Origin: an uncultured Paracoccaceae bacterium
Lineage (GTDB): Bacteria > Pseudomonadota > Alphaproteobacteria > Rhodobacterales > Rhodobacteraceae
Length of the DNA stretch: 64,000 nt
Assembly (NCBI GenBank): GCA_937872465.1
Contig: CALMSR010000038.1
Coordinates: 219,325 to 283,324, forward strand
Direction of reading: 5' to 3'
Below, piece after piece: positions 40,389 to 49,434 of this stretch (positions within the stretch are counted from its first letter, which is position 1; every line of letters begins with the position of its first letter). The notes beneath the pieces were generated by a model that was given only the letters and a program-made list of their open reading frames with translations, did no database searches and was not told where the DNA came from. A program made the position numbers and the translations under genes.

Positions 40389-41051
40389 GTGACAATCAGA
40401 CATATCGGCGCGCTCGCGCTCGGATCGGTGCTGCTTTTCGGCGCACCGGCGCTGGCGGAGACCGGCGCGGAGGCGGGCGGGACGGGCGCACACAGCCACG
40501 AGCACGGCCAGGCGCAGGACGACGTCTACAGGGGATATTTCGAGGATGCCCAGGTTGCGGACCGGGCGCTGTCGGATTGGGAGGGCGACTGGCAGTCGGT
40601 CTATCCCTATCTGATGGACGGGAGCCTCGACGGCGTCATGGAGCACAAGGCCGAGCATGGCGACAGGACCGCCGCCGAGTACCGCGCCTACTACGAGAAG
40701 GGTTACGCGACCGACGTCGAGCGCATCGTCATCGACGGAGACACGGTCGCCTTCTACCGGGGCGGCGAAGCGGTCGAGGGCCAATATGCCGCGGACGGCT
40801 ACGAGATCCTGACCTACGAAGCGGGCAACCGGGGGGTCCGCTTCGTCTTCGGGAAGACCGGCGGCGACGAGGCCGCACCGGCGTTCATCCAGTTCAGCGA
40901 CCATCGGATCGCGCCGGAGAAGGCCCGCCATTTTCACCTCTATTGGGGCGACGACCGCGCGGCGCTTCTCCGGGAACTGACCAACTGGCCGACCTATTAT
41001 CCGGCGGCGCTGAGCGCGGAAGAGATCGTCCGCGAGATGGAAGCGCACTGA
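40389..41051 (+). CDS. zinT: ZinT, periplasmic zinc-binding chaperone
   Basis: The 220-residue protein has a signal peptide (cleavage near ALAET, residue 23) followed by a short His-rich stretch (HSHEHG) and the ZinT/YodA calycin domain. Family motifs are DWEGDWQSVYPYL, KGYATDVERI, VRFVF, QFSDHRIAPEKARHFHLYWG with the His zinc ligands, and WPTYYP. ZinT captures zinc for ZnuABC during starvation. The start is a GTG at 40389 behind AGGAGGGACA. The strong Zur-like palindrome upstream fits. It is transcribed against the surrounding minus-strand operon. Confidence 0.94.
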   Translation: MTIRHIGALALGSVLLFGAPALAETGAEAGGTGAHSHEHGQAQDDVYRGYFEDAQVADRALSDWEGDWQSVYPYLMDGSLDGVMEHKAEHGDRTAAEYRAYYEKGYATDVERIVIDGDTVAFYRGGEAVEGQYAADGYEILTYEAGNRGVRFVFGKTGGDEAAPAFIQFSDHRIAPEKARHFHLYWGDDRAALLRELTNWPTYYPAALSAEEIVREMEAH

Positions 41052-41109
41052 CAGGCCTCCCTCGGCGGGCGCCGGGTCGGGCACCCGCCCTTTCCGCGTC
41101 GGGGGGCGG

Positions 41110-41871
41110 TCATCGGACGGTCTCGATCGGACCTTCCGCGCGGCCGTGGATGAATTGCTGCAGATAGGGGTCGCCGCTCGTCTCCATGCCCGCCACCGGC
41201 CCCTGCCAGCGGATCACACCGCCGTGCAGCATGGCGACCTCGTCGGCGACGCTGTGCACGGTGGTCATGTCGTGGGTGATGGTGATGGCGGTTGCGCCCA
41301 TCTCGGTGACGAGCTCGCGGATCAGCTCGTTGATCACCCCGGCCATGATCGGGTCGAGGCCCGACGTCGGCTCGTCGAAGAAGATCACCTCCGGGTCGGT
41401 GGCGATGGCGCGGGCGAGGCCCACGCGCTTCTGCATGCCGCCCGAGAGCTCGGCGGGATAGAGGTCGGCCGTCTCCGGGCCGAGTCCGACGCGCCGGAGC
41501 TTCCCGATGGCGAGATCGCGGGCGTCGCGGCGGGACATCGGCTGGCGGCCGTGGCGCAGGCGGAAAGCGACGTTGTGCCAGACCGGCAGGCTGTCGAAGA
41601 GCGCGCCGCCCTGGAAGAGCATGCCGAAATGGCGCAGGAAGGCGCGGCGGTCGATCTTCTCGATCTCCGTGCCGTCGATGCGGATGCTTCCCCTGTCCGC
41701 CCGCTCGATGCCGAGGATGCATTTCAGCGTGACCGACTTGCCGGTGCCCGAGCCGCCGATGATCACGAGGCTCCGGCCCGGCGCCACCGAAAGCGACACG
41801 CCGGCCAGAACCGTCTTCTCGCCGAAGGTCTTCCAGACGTCCTGAAGCGCGATCTTCGGCGTCGGCGCCAT
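41110..41871 (-). CDS. ATP-binding protein of MCE/Mla-type lipid transporter
   Basis: The 253-residue ABC ATPase is MlaF-like. Walker A is GGSGTGKSVTLK, the signature is LSGGMQKRVGLARAI, Walker B is VIFFDEPTSGLDPI, and the H-loop is ITITHDM. The GMQKR signature is typical of the Mla/Ttg2 class that maintains outer-membrane lipid asymmetry. Its ATG overlaps the mlaE-like TGA. No MCE-domain (MlaD) gene is adjacent, so the partner must be elsewhere. Confidence 0.9.
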   Translation of the reverse strand: MAPTPKIALQDVWKTFGEKTVLAGVSLSVAPGRSLVIIGGSGTGKSVTLKCILGIERADRGSIRIDGTEIEKIDRRAFLRHFGMLFQGGALFDSLPVWHNVAFRLRHGRQPMSRRDARDLAIGKLRRVGLGPETADLYPAELSGGMQKRVGLARAIATDPEVIFFDEPTSGLDPIMAGVINELIRELVTEMGATAITITHDMTTVHSVADEVAMLHGGVIRWQGPVAGMETSGDPYLQQFIHGRAEGPIETVR

Positions 41872-42659
41872 CAAAAGAAGGCTTCCGTCAGCAGGTAATT
41901 GGCCGCGAGGATCAGGATCGAGGCGGAGACGACGGCATTGGTCGTCGCCTGGCCGACCCCGCGCGCGCCGCGGCCCGAGTTGTAGCCGTGGTAGCAGCCC
42001 ATCAGCGCCAGCAGGAAGCCGAAGACCGCCGCCTTGACCAGGCCGGAGGTCACGTCGGCGGGTTCGAGGAAATCGAGCGTGTTCTTGATATAGGCGCCGG
42101 GATCGAAGCCGAGCCGGCCGATGCCGACGAGATAGCCGCCGAGCACGCCGATGATGTCGCCGATGGCCACCAGTACCGGCAGCGCCAGGGTCGCCGCAAC
42201 GACGCGCGGCACGATCAGATACTTGAAGGGATTGGTCGAAAGCGTCGTCAGCGCGTCGATCTGCTCGGTCACGCGCATGGTGCCGAGCTCCGCGGCGATG
42301 GAGGAGGAGACGCGGCCGGCGACCATCAGCCCGCCGAGCACGGGCCCGAGTTCGCGCACGATGCCGATGGCCACGATCGAGGGCACCACCGTCTCGGCGC
42401 TGAACCGCACGCCGCCGGCATAGATCTGCAGCGCCAGCGCGGCGCCGGTGAAGAGCGTCGTCATGCCCACGACCGGCAGCGAGAAATAGCCGATGCGCAG
42501 CAGCTGATGCCCGAGTTCCACGGGATAGAAGGGCGGGCGCAGCACGTGGGAGAGCGTCTCGGCGGTGAAGATCGCCAGCCGCCCGACCACCCCGAGCAGG
42601 CCCAGGGTCGACCGGCCGATCGAGGCGAGGAAGAGCGGAACGAAGGCTAGGGGGTTCAT
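41871..42659 (-). CDS. MlaE-type ABC permease
   Basis: The 262-residue inner-membrane MlaE/YrbE-family permease has an N-terminal amphipathic segment then about five helices. Family motifs include VVGMTTLFTGAALALQ, the ELGPVLGGLMVAGRVSSSIAAELGTM segment (core GRVSSSIAAELGTM), EQIDAL, and late GVGQATTNAVV. It forms the membrane core of a phospholipid transporter with the adjacent ATPase. Its ATG overlaps the alr TGA (ATGA), so alr, mlaE and mlaF are translationally coupled. Confidence 0.92.
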   Translation of the reverse strand: MNPLAFVPLFLASIGRSTLGLLGVVGRLAIFTAETLSHVLRPPFYPVELGHQLLRIGYFSLPVVGMTTLFTGAALALQIYAGGVRFSAETVVPSIVAIGIVRELGPVLGGLMVAGRVSSSIAAELGTMRVTEQIDALTTLSTNPFKYLIVPRVVAATLALPVLVAIGDIIGVLGGYLVGIGRLGFDPGAYIKNTLDFLEPADVTSGLVKAAVFGFLLALMGCYHGYNSGRGARGVGQATTNAVVSASILILAANYLLTEAFF

Positions 42660-43726
42660 TCAGGGTCCGGGACGGGCGCGGACGACTTGTAGACGCGTTC
42701 GTAGCGGGCGCCAAGGCTGGTCAGGATCTCGTAGCCGATCGTGCCGGCCGCCGCCGCCAGATGGTTGACGGTCTGGTGCTCGTTGAGGATCTCGAGCCGC
42801 TCCGGCACTTCCGGCAGGTCGGTCACGTCGACGGTCAGGAGATCCATCGAGACGCGGCCGATCATCGGGCAGGCATGCCGCCCCGCGAAGAGTCGGACCT
42901 CGCCGAAGCCCAGGTTGCGCAGCAGCCCGTCGGCATAGCCGGCCGCGAGCGTGGCCACCCGCGTGGGGCGCTCGGCGCGCCAGGCGCCGCCGTAGCCGAC
43001 GACCTCGCCCGGGCCCACGTCGCGCACTTGGATCACCGGCAGCGCGAGGCGGAGCACGGGCCGCGCCGCCGCGAAGGGATGGCCGCCGTAAAGACCGACG
43101 CCGGCCCGGGTCAGCTCGAAGTGGAAATCCGGGCCGAGCAGGATGCCGCCGGTGGCCGCGAGGCTCCGGCGCGCCGTCGGCACCGCGCGGGCGATTGCGG
43201 CGAAGGCTTCGTGCTGCACCGCGTTGAGGGGATGGCCGGGCGCATCGGCGCAGGCGAGATGGCTGAAGACCAGCGTCGGCCGGATCGCCTGGAGGAGGGA
43301 GGCGACATCGGCCAGCTCCGCGGCTTCGAGGCCAAGGCGGTTCATGCCGCTGTCGATCTGGATCGCAGCCTCGGCTCCCGGAAATTCTCGTACAAATTCA
43401 CGAATTTGCGAGGCGCTATTCAGGCATGGGATCAGATCGTGCTCGCGCAGGAGCGGCGCATCGCCCGGCATCGGGCCGGAGAGGATGAAGATCTCGGGGC
43501 CGCTGCCGATCGCGCGTCGCAGCGCCACGCCCTCTTCCGCCAGCGCGACGAAGAAGCTGCGCACGCCGGCGGCCCGCAGCGCCGGACCGACCCGATCCGC
43601 GCCGAGCCCGTAGGCATCGGCCTTGAGCACGGCGGCCGTCGCCACATGCGCCGGCGAGAGCGCGTCGAGCGCGCGCCAGTTCGCGGTGATCGCGTCGAGA
43701 TCGATCGTGAGCAGGGCGCGCGCTAT
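42656..43726 (-). CDS. alr: Alanine racemase (natural start position reads ATA)
   Basis: The PLP enzyme makes D-alanine for peptidoglycan. The PLP lysine is in AAVLKADAYGLG (Lys35 counted from 43726), and the catalytic Tyr is in VVGYGGAWRAER. RVSMDLLTVDV and QTVNHLAAAAGTIGYEILT are typical. Alignment to family N-termini (RALLTIDLDAITANWR) requires initiation at 43724-43726, where GAGGAG stands seven bases upstream, but that codon is ATA. The first in-frame standard start is a GTG at 43645, which would remove the first beta strand. A near-cognate CTG four codons in is another option. The 356-residue length from 43726 is normal. Confidence 0.85.
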   Translation of the reverse strand: MARALLTIDLDAITANWRALDALSPAHVATAAVLKADAYGLGADRVGPALRAAGVRSFFVALAEEGVALRRAIGSGPEIFILSGPMPGDAPLLREHDLIPCLNSASQIREFVREFPGAEAAIQIDSGMNRLGLEAAELADVASLLQAIRPTLVFSHLACADAPGHPLNAVQHEAFAAIARAVPTARRSLAATGGILLGPDFHFELTRAGVGLYGGHPFAAARPVLRLALPVIQVRDVGPGEVVGYGGAWRAERPTRVATLAAGYADGLLRNLGFGEVRLFAGRHACPMIGRVSMDLLTVDVTDLPEVPERLEILNEHQTVNHLAAAAGTIGYEILTSLGARYERVYKSSAPVPDPE

Positions 43727-43854
43727 GGTGGCTCTCCTCGAAGGACCGCCGCAACTGACCCGACAAGCGGCTGCGGGTCAAGTCTACCGAACTGGCCGTA
43801 GCCGTCCGGCGCAATGCGTGTATGGTCGCGGACGAATCCGGAGGCGAGGCGGCC

Positions 43855-45237
43855 ATGAGCATGACCGACGAGATCGAAAAGGAACCGGAAGCGCAGGCGG
43901 ACACGCTGTCGCGCGAGACGGTGGAGACGATTCTCGCCGCCGTCGAGGCGGGCGACCACGACGCGCTGCTCGATGCGCTGGAGCCGCTGCACGCGGCCGA
44001 CATCGCCGACCTACTCGAACAGATCAGCCGCAGCGAGCGCCGGGCGCTGATCACGCTCTGGGGCGTCAAGCTCGACGGCGCCGTGCTCTCGGAGCTCGAA
44101 GAGGGCGTGCGCGACGAGATCCTCGCCGAGCTGCCCGACGCGATCCTCGCCGCGGCGGTGCAGGATCTGGAAACCGACGACGTCGTCTATCTCACCGAGG
44201 ACATGGACGAGCCGCAGCAGGAACGCATCCTGCGCGCGCTCGATGCCGCCGATCGCGTGGCGGTGGAGCAGTCGCTGCAATACGAGGAGGACAGCGCCGG
44301 CCGCCTGATGCAGCGCGAGGTGGTGGTCGCCCCGGAGCACTGGACCGTCGGCGATTCGATCGACTTCATGCGTGCCGAGGAATGGCTGCCGGACAGTTTC
44401 TACGACCTCATCATCGTCGATCCGCAGATGCATCCCACGGGCATCGTCTCGCTCGGCCGGCTGATGGGATCGGGTCGCGCGACGAAGCTCAAGGATCTGA
44501 TGAACGAGGATTTCCGCACCCTGCGGGTCGACCAGCCGCAGGACGACGTCGCCTATGTCTTCAACAAGTACCACCTGATCTCGGCGCCTGTGGTCGACGA
44601 GAACGGCCGCCTGGTCGGCGTGATCACCATCGACGATGCGATGGAGGTGCTGGAGGAGGAGACCGAGCAGGACATGCGGCTGCTCGCCGGCGTCGGCGAC
44701 GAGGAGCTTTCCGACGGGGTCGCGGTGATCGCGCGCTCGCGCTTCGTCTGGCTCACGGTCAATCTCGGCACGGCGATCCTCGCCTCGGCGGTGATCGCGA
44801 TGTTCACCTCGACGATCGAGGCGGTGGTGGCGCTGGCGGTGCTCATGCCGATCGTGGCCTCCATGGGCGGCAACGCCGGGACGCAGACGCTCACCGTCGC
44901 GGTTCGGGCGCTGGCCACGCGCAACCTGACCTCCTCCAACATGGGGCGCTTCATCGGGCGCGAGGGCTTCGTCGGCCTGATCAACGGGCTGGGCTTCGCC
45001 CTGCTGATCGGGCTTCTCGCCGGGCTCTTCTATGCGGATGCGACGCTCGGGCTGGTGATCGGCGTCGCCATGATCGGCAACATGGTGGTCGCGGGCTTCG
45101 CCGGGGTACTTGTGCCGATCGCCCTCGACCGGCTCGGTGCCGATCCCGCCCTCGCCTCGGGCACCTTCGTGACCACGATCACCGATGTCTTCGGCTTCTT
45201 CGCCTTCCTCGGCCTCGCGGGTGCGATGCTGCTGTGA
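43855..45237 (+). CDS. mgtE: MgtE family magnesium transporter
   Basis: The 460-residue Mg2+ channel/transporter has a cytoplasmic MgtE N-domain (about residues 20-125, superhelical, with PDAILAAAVQDLETDDVVYL), a CBS pair (about 125-255: YDLIIVDPQMHPTGIVSL and VVDENGRLVGVITIDDAMEV), and five C-terminal helices with the pore motif MPIVASMGGNAGTQTL. The ATG at 43855 follows GAGGCGAGG; an ATG at 43822 in the same frame lacks a Shine-Dalgarno. It is divergent from alr. Confidence 0.94.
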   Translation: MSMTDEIEKEPEAQADTLSRETVETILAAVEAGDHDALLDALEPLHAADIADLLEQISRSERRALITLWGVKLDGAVLSELEEGVRDEILAELPDAILAAAVQDLETDDVVYLTEDMDEPQQERILRALDAADRVAVEQSLQYEEDSAGRLMQREVVVAPEHWTVGDSIDFMRAEEWLPDSFYDLIIVDPQMHPTGIVSLGRLMGSGRATKLKDLMNEDFRTLRVDQPQDDVAYVFNKYHLISAPVVDENGRLVGVITIDDAMEVLEEETEQDMRLLAGVGDEELSDGVAVIARSRFVWLTVNLGTAILASAVIAMFTSTIEAVVALAVLMPIVASMGGNAGTQTLTVAVRALATRNLTSSNMGRFIGREGFVGLINGLGFALLIGLLAGLFYADATLGLVIGVAMIGNMVVAGFAGVLVPIALDRLGADPALASGTFVTTITDVFGFFAFLGLAGAMLL

Positions 45238-45295
45238 AATGCGCCGCGTCACGCCTGCTCGAAGCGCCCGCTCGTATGGCAAAAAAACAACGCAA

Positions 45296-45308
45296 TAACA
45301 GAATGTTA
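45296..45308. promoter_or_regulatory. Short palindrome in the mgtE-SLC13 gap
   Basis: TAACA-GAA-TGTTA is a 13-base perfect inverted repeat within an AT-rich patch (about 45277-45310) that stands out from the GC-rich surroundings. It lies between the convergent mgtE and SLC13-type genes. It could be a protein-binding site or just composition; nothing else supports a function. Confidence 0.2.
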
Positions 45309-45430
45309 CGCTAGGTCCCACTGCGGGACGCCATCCCGGGCCGGCGCATCGAAACGATCGGGCGGGGTGCCAATGAATGGCGCGCAGCGGATCTGCGACG
45401 GCGGCAACAGCATGCGCCGCGGCCTGCAGG

Positions 45431-46663
45431 TCAGGCGACGAAGACCGCGATCCAGACGGCCGCGAGCGCCAGGCAGGCGAGTGCGACCGGCAGGCCAGCC
45501 CGCGCGAATTCGCCGAATCCGATCGGGACGCCCTGCTTCGCCGCCTGCTCGACCACGATGATCCCGGCGAGGCTGCCGAAGACGATCAGGTTGCTCGAGA
45601 AGCCGGTCCCGAGCGCGAGCGCGGCCCCGAGGGCCTCGGGGTCGCCGCCCGCATGCAGGAAGGGCACGAGCAGCATCACCGCGGGATTGTTGCCCACCAC
45701 GTTGCTCAGCGCCGAGACCACCAGGAGCAGCGGCAGCGGCGCGTGCAGATCGATCCCCGCGCCGCGCAGCCCGGCGAGAACCTGCTGCGGCAGCCCGGTC
45801 GCGGCCATCGCGGCATTGACCACGAAGAGGCCCATCAGCATCAGCAGCAGGTTGCCGTCCACATGCCCGAGCATGTCGGTCGAGGCGATCCTGCGGTTGA
45901 CGAGCAGGAGGCTCGCCCCGGTCAGCGCGATCAGCTCCCGCGGCCAGTCGCTCAGCACGAAGGCGGCGACCACGCCGAGCGTCACCGCGGCGGCCTTCGC
46001 GGTCTCGACGCGGTCGAAGGTGGCGGGCGGGAGCGGCGCCGCGCTGCCGCGCGGCTCCTCCAGCTGCCACCGGCCGCGATAGAGGAACGCGAGCACCGCC
46101 CAGACGACCGGCAGCGACAGGACCGCCGGCACGAGGGCCGCGCGCAGATAGCCGTTGAAGGAAAGCCCGAGCCCCTGTGCCGCGATCATGTTCTGCGGGC
46201 TGCCGATGATCGTGGCGGCCGAGCCGGTATTGGCGGCGAAGCAGAAGGCGAGCAGGAACGGCACCGGGTTGAGCCCGCGCGCCAGGGTGATCGAGACGAG
46301 CAGCGGCGTCATGGCGACCACGACGACATCGTTGGTGAGAAGCGCCGAGAGCCCGCCGGAAACGAGGACGAGGATCGCGAGCAGCGCCGGCGGGCTGACC
46401 TCGAGCGCGCCCACCCGCCGGGCCGTCCAGTCGTAGAACCCGGAAACGGCGAAGGCCGAGGAGACCACCATCAGCCCGAAGAGCATTCCGATGGTCCGGT
46501 AGTCGATCGCCATCCAGGCGTCGGCGGGCGTGATCCGTCCCGCCGCCATCAGCACCAGCGCCCCGACGATCGCCGCCCCCGTGCGGTCGACGTTGAAGCC
46601 CGGCAGATGCCCCAGTCCCATCGCGAGATAGACGAGCAGGAAGACGAGGAGGGTCAGGTCCAA
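45431..46663 (-). CDS. SLC13/ArsB-like anion transporter
   Basis: The 410-residue membrane protein of the IT/DASS superfamily has about 10-11 helices and two inverted repeats. The signature re-entrant loops are ALLTNDVVVVAMTPLLV with AANTGSAATIIGSPQN in the first half and SNVVGNNPAVMLLVPFL with ALGTGFSSNLIVFGSLAG in the second. Members carry dicarboxylates, sulfate, arsenite or related anions, mostly Na+-coupled. Substrate is not deducible from these motifs. It stands alone between mgtE and the gcdH region. Confidence 0.87.
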   Translation of the reverse strand: MDLTLLVFLLVYLAMGLGHLPGFNVDRTGAAIVGALVLMAAGRITPADAWMAIDYRTIGMLFGLMVVSSAFAVSGFYDWTARRVGALEVSPPALLAILVLVSGGLSALLTNDVVVVAMTPLLVSITLARGLNPVPFLLAFCFAANTGSAATIIGSPQNMIAAQGLGLSFNGYLRAALVPAVLSLPVVWAVLAFLYRGRWQLEEPRGSAAPLPPATFDRVETAKAAAVTLGVVAAFVLSDWPRELIALTGASLLLVNRRIASTDMLGHVDGNLLLMLMGLFVVNAAMAATGLPQQVLAGLRGAGIDLHAPLPLLLVVSALSNVVGNNPAVMLLVPFLHAGGDPEALGAALALGTGFSSNLIVFGSLAGIIVVEQAAKQGVPIGFGEFARAGLPVALACLALAAVWIAVFVA

Positions 46664-46703
46664 GGGCGGCCCTCCCGGCCCGGGGCGCGGACGGGCGCCA
46701 AGC

Positions 46704-46934
46704 TCAGCCCCGGCCCGTTCCCGCGGGCTCGCCCGAGGGGCGCGCGACCGTCGAATGGTGCTTGCCGCGCATCCTGCCGAAATCGACCGTCGGCTCCAGG
46801 TCGAGATCCCCGCGCGCGGTGACGGCCTGCGAGCGAACGCGCCTGCAGCCCGCGCCTTGGTCGGACCGACGCCTGCGCCCGGCGATGCTCCCTTGGCGGC
46901 AAGGCGCGACGATGGGCTTCCTGCGATGGTCCAT
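46704..46934 (-). CDS. Possible small Arg-rich protein downstream of gcdH
   Basis: A 76-codon frame opens at an ATG (46934) behind GAGGAG, 26 bases beyond the gcdH stop on the same strand. The second half ([18 protein letters not shown]) shows codon use like its neighbours, with mostly G/C third positions. The first half is very Arg-rich. No family is recognized, and in this base composition chance frames of such length occur, so the call is tentative. Confidence 0.3.
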   Translation of the reverse strand: MDHRRKPIVAPCRQGSIAGRRRRSDQGAGCRRVRSQAVTARGDLDLEPTVDFGRMRGKHHSTVARPSGEPAGTGRG

Positions 46935-46960
46935 GCGCTCCTCGCGGCAAGGGGCCGGCT

Positions 46961-48178
46961 TCAGAAGAACGCCTGCAGCCCGGTCTGGGCCCGGCCGAGG
47001 ATCAGCGCGTGGATGTCGTGGGTGCCCTCGTAGGTGTTCACCGCCTCGAGGTTCATCACGTGCCGGATGACGCCGTATTCGTCCGAGATGCCGTTGCCGC
47101 CGTGCATGTCGCGGGAGATCCGCGCGATGTCGAGCGCCTTGCCGCAATTGTTGCGCTTGCAGAGGCTGATCAGCTCCGGCGCGGCGCGGCCCTCGTCGAA
47201 GAGGCGGCCGAGGCGGAGCGCGCCCTGCAGTCCGAGCGCGATCTCGGTCTGCATGTCGGCGAGCTTGCGCTGGACGAGCTGCGTCTGGGCCAGCGGCCGG
47301 CCGAACTGCCTGCGGTCGAGCGTATAGGCCCGCGCCGCATGCCAGCAGAATTCGGCGGCGCCCATGACGCCCCAGGCGATGCCGTAGCGGGCGCGGTTTA
47401 GGCAGCCGAAGGGGCCGGCGAGGCCTTCGGCATGGGGCAGCAGGCCGCTCTCGGGGACGAAGACCTCCTCCATGACGATCATGCCGGTGGTCGAGGCGCG
47501 CAGGGAGAACTTCCCTTCGATCTTCGGTGTTTGCAGGCCCTTCATGCCGCGTTCGAGAATGAAGCCGCGGATCCTGCCGCCGTGGGATTCGGATTTCGCC
47601 CAGACGATCAGCACGTCGGCGACGGGCGCGTTGGTGATCCAGGTTTTGGTGCCGGTGAGGACATAGCCGCCGTCCGCGGGACGGGCGCGGGTGGTCATGG
47701 CGCCGGGGTCGGAGCCGGCGTCGGGCTCGGTCAGGCCGAAGGCGCCGATCGAGGTGCCGCCGGCGAGCCCGGGCAGATAGCGGGCGCGCTGCTCGTCGGT
47801 GCCATAGGCGAAGATCGGGTGCATCACCAGCGACGACTGGACCGACATGGCCGAGCGATAGCCGCTGTCGACGCGCTCGATCTCCCGCGCGATCAGGCCA
47901 TAGGCGACATAGCCGGCGCCGGCGCCGCCGAATTCCTCGGGGATCGTGGCACCGAGCAGGCCCATTTCCCCCAGTTCCGTCATGATGTCGCGGTCGAACC
48001 TTTCCGTCCGGTTCGCCTCCCTCACCCGGCTCGCCAGCCGGTCCTGGGCATAGGCGCGGGCGGCGTCGCGGATCATGCGCTCCTCGGCGGTGAGTTGGTC
48101 CTCCAGGGCGAAGGGGTCGTTCCAGGCGAAGGCGGTCGGCCTGGCGCGGGCGGTTTCGGGCGCGTTCGTCTCGGGCAT
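46961..48178 (-). CDS. gcdH: Glutaryl-CoA dehydrogenase
   Basis: The 405-residue acyl-CoA dehydrogenase oxidatively decarboxylates glutaryl-CoA to crotonyl-CoA in lysine/tryptophan degradation. Family-specific features are [21 protein letters not shown] at the N-terminus, the FAD loop [48 protein letters not shown] and the C-terminal [20 protein letters not shown] containing the catalytic Glu. The ATG at 48178 begins after a short variable leader. Flavin electrons would go to ETF. Confidence 0.93.
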   Translation of the reverse strand: MPETNAPETARARPTAFAWNDPFALEDQLTAEERMIRDAARAYAQDRLASRVREANRTERFDRDIMTELGEMGLLGATIPEEFGGAGAGYVAYGLIAREIERVDSGYRSAMSVQSSLVMHPIFAYGTDEQRARYLPGLAGGTSIGAFGLTEPDAGSDPGAMTTRARPADGGYVLTGTKTWITNAPVADVLIVWAKSESHGGRIRGFILERGMKGLQTPKIEGKFSLRASTTGMIVMEEVFVPESGLLPHAEGLAGPFGCLNRARYGIAWGVMGAAEFCWHAARAYTLDRRQFGRPLAQTQLVQRKLADMQTEIALGLQGALRLGRLFDEGRAAPELISLCKRNNCGKALDIARISRDMHGGNGISDEYGVIRHVMNLEAVNTYEGTHDIHALILGRAQTGLQAFF

Positions 48179-48378
48179 CTAGGCCTCCGGGGTCGGCGGC
48201 GAGCCTAGGCCGGGAGGTGGCGCCCGGCAAGCGCGACGGCGCCGCGGGCCGATGCACGCGCCAGGCAGGGGAGGGGTTTCGGAAGGGCCGCGAGGGGGCC
48301 GGGTCCCGGCCGCCGGCGGGATGCGCATTGCATGGCGACCCGCGGCGCGGCACTGTGGCGAAAACCGGAGGGAAGATC

Positions 48379-48615
48379 TTGATCTGCGTGTTCGTCCAGC
48401 TGCGTTGCAGCCCCGGCCGCACCTACGAGGTGGCCGATGCGATCTATGACCGGGAATTCGTCTCGGAGCTCTATTCGACCTCCGGCGAATACGACCTCCT
48501 GATGAAGGTCTATATCCCCGAGGGCCAGGACATCGGCCATTTCGTCAACGAGCGCATCCGCGACATCCCGCATGTGGACCGCAGCCTGACCACGCTGACC
48601 TTCAAGGCCTTCTGA
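48379..48615 (+). CDS. Stand-alone Lrp/AsnC ligand-binding (RAM) domain protein
   Basis: The 78-residue protein consists only of the alpha-beta RAM domain found C-terminal in Lrp/AsnC regulators: [20 protein letters not shown], then [15 protein letters not shown] and [14 protein letters not shown]. There is no HTH. The start is a TTG at 48379 supported by GGAGGGAAGATC. Such proteins form decamers or octamers and bind amino acids, possibly modulating partner regulators. Its TGA overlaps the ATG of the hydrolase gene, tying it to that operon. Confidence 0.88.
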   Translation: MICVFVQLRCSPGRTYEVADAIYDREFVSELYSTSGEYDLLMKVYIPEGQDIGHFVNERIRDIPHVDRSLTTLTFKAF

Positions 48616-49424
48616 TGATCGCCGACTGGGATGACGCCTATGCCAACGGCGCGCACATCCCCGGCGGCGCGGACTGGCCCGACCTCGAGGCGCCGCGGCG
48701 CTATCGGGCGGCCTTCGCGCCGGGCCGCCTGCGAGAGGGCATCGCCTACGGCCGCCATCCACGCGACCGGATCGACCTCTTCCTGCCCGAGGGCCGGCCC
48801 GAGGGGCTCGTGATCTTCGTGCATGGCGGCTATTGGTGCGAGTTCGACCGCGGCGCCTGGTCGCACTACGCCGCGGGTGCGCTGGCGCGCGGCTGGGCGG
48901 TGGCGATGCCGGGATATGCCCTGGCGCCGGAGGTGCGGATCGCCGCGATCACCCGCAGCATCGGGGCGGCGGTCCTGCGGGCGGCCGATCTGGTCGCGGG
49001 GCCGATCGTGCTGGCAGGGCATTCGGCAGGCGGGCATCTGGTGACGCGGCAGGTCTGCGCCGACAGCAGCCTGACCGGCGAGGTGCTGGAGCGGCTCCGG
49101 CGGGTGGTCTCGATCAGCGGCCTGCACGACCTGCGGCCGCTGCTGGCGACGAAGCTGAACTCGGCGCTCCGGCTTGACCGGGCGCAGGCGGCGGCGGAGA
49201 GCCCGGCGCTGCTCTGGCCCTTGCCGGGCGTGTCGGTGCATGCCTGGGTCGGCGACGCGGAGCGGCCGGAATTCGTGCGGCAGACGACGCTGCTCGCCAA
49301 TGTCTGGACCGGGCTCGGGGCCGAGATGGCGCAGACGATCGCGGCCGGGCACCATCATTTCAGCGTGATCGATCCGCTGACCGATCCGGAGTCGGATCTG
49401 GTCGCGGCGCTGCTCGGAGACTGA
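48615..49424 (+). CDS. Alpha/beta hydrolase, kynurenine-formamidase-like
   Basis: The 269-residue hydrolase has the HGGYWCEFD motif (HGGxW of arylformamidase/esterase-HSL types, about residue 76), a nucleophile elbow GHSAGGHLVTRQ, an ISGLHDLRPLL segment, and the catalytic His in AGHHHFSVIDPL. Arylformamidases open N-formylkynurenine, but related enzymes hydrolyse other amides or esters. It is cytoplasmic (no signal peptide). It starts on the last base of the RAM-domain gene stop and is followed within ten bases by the FAD-GcvT gene. Confidence 0.85.
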   Translation: MIADWDDAYANGAHIPGGADWPDLEAPRRYRAAFAPGRLREGIAYGRHPRDRIDLFLPEGRPEGLVIFVHGGYWCEFDRGAWSHYAAGALARGWAVAMPGYALAPEVRIAAITRSIGAAVLRAADLVAGPIVLAGHSAGGHLVTRQVCADSSLTGEVLERLRRVVSISGLHDLRPLLATKLNSALRLDRAQAAAESPALLWPLPGVSVHAWVGDAERPEFVRQTTLLANVWTGLGAEMAQTIAAGHHHFSVIDPLTDPESDLVAALLGD

Positions 49425-49434
49425 GGGGCGAGGG

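Noticed and set aside
43855..45237. Truncation of MgtE by choosing 43855 over 43822
   Set aside because: The shorter start has the ribosome-binding site and still includes the whole N-domain, so nothing essential is lost.
45277..45314. A 12-codon frame (ATG GCA AAA ...) in an AT-rich patch
   Set aside because: It is too short, has no Shine-Dalgarno and no recognizable context such as an attenuator stem-loop with a following biosynthetic gene.
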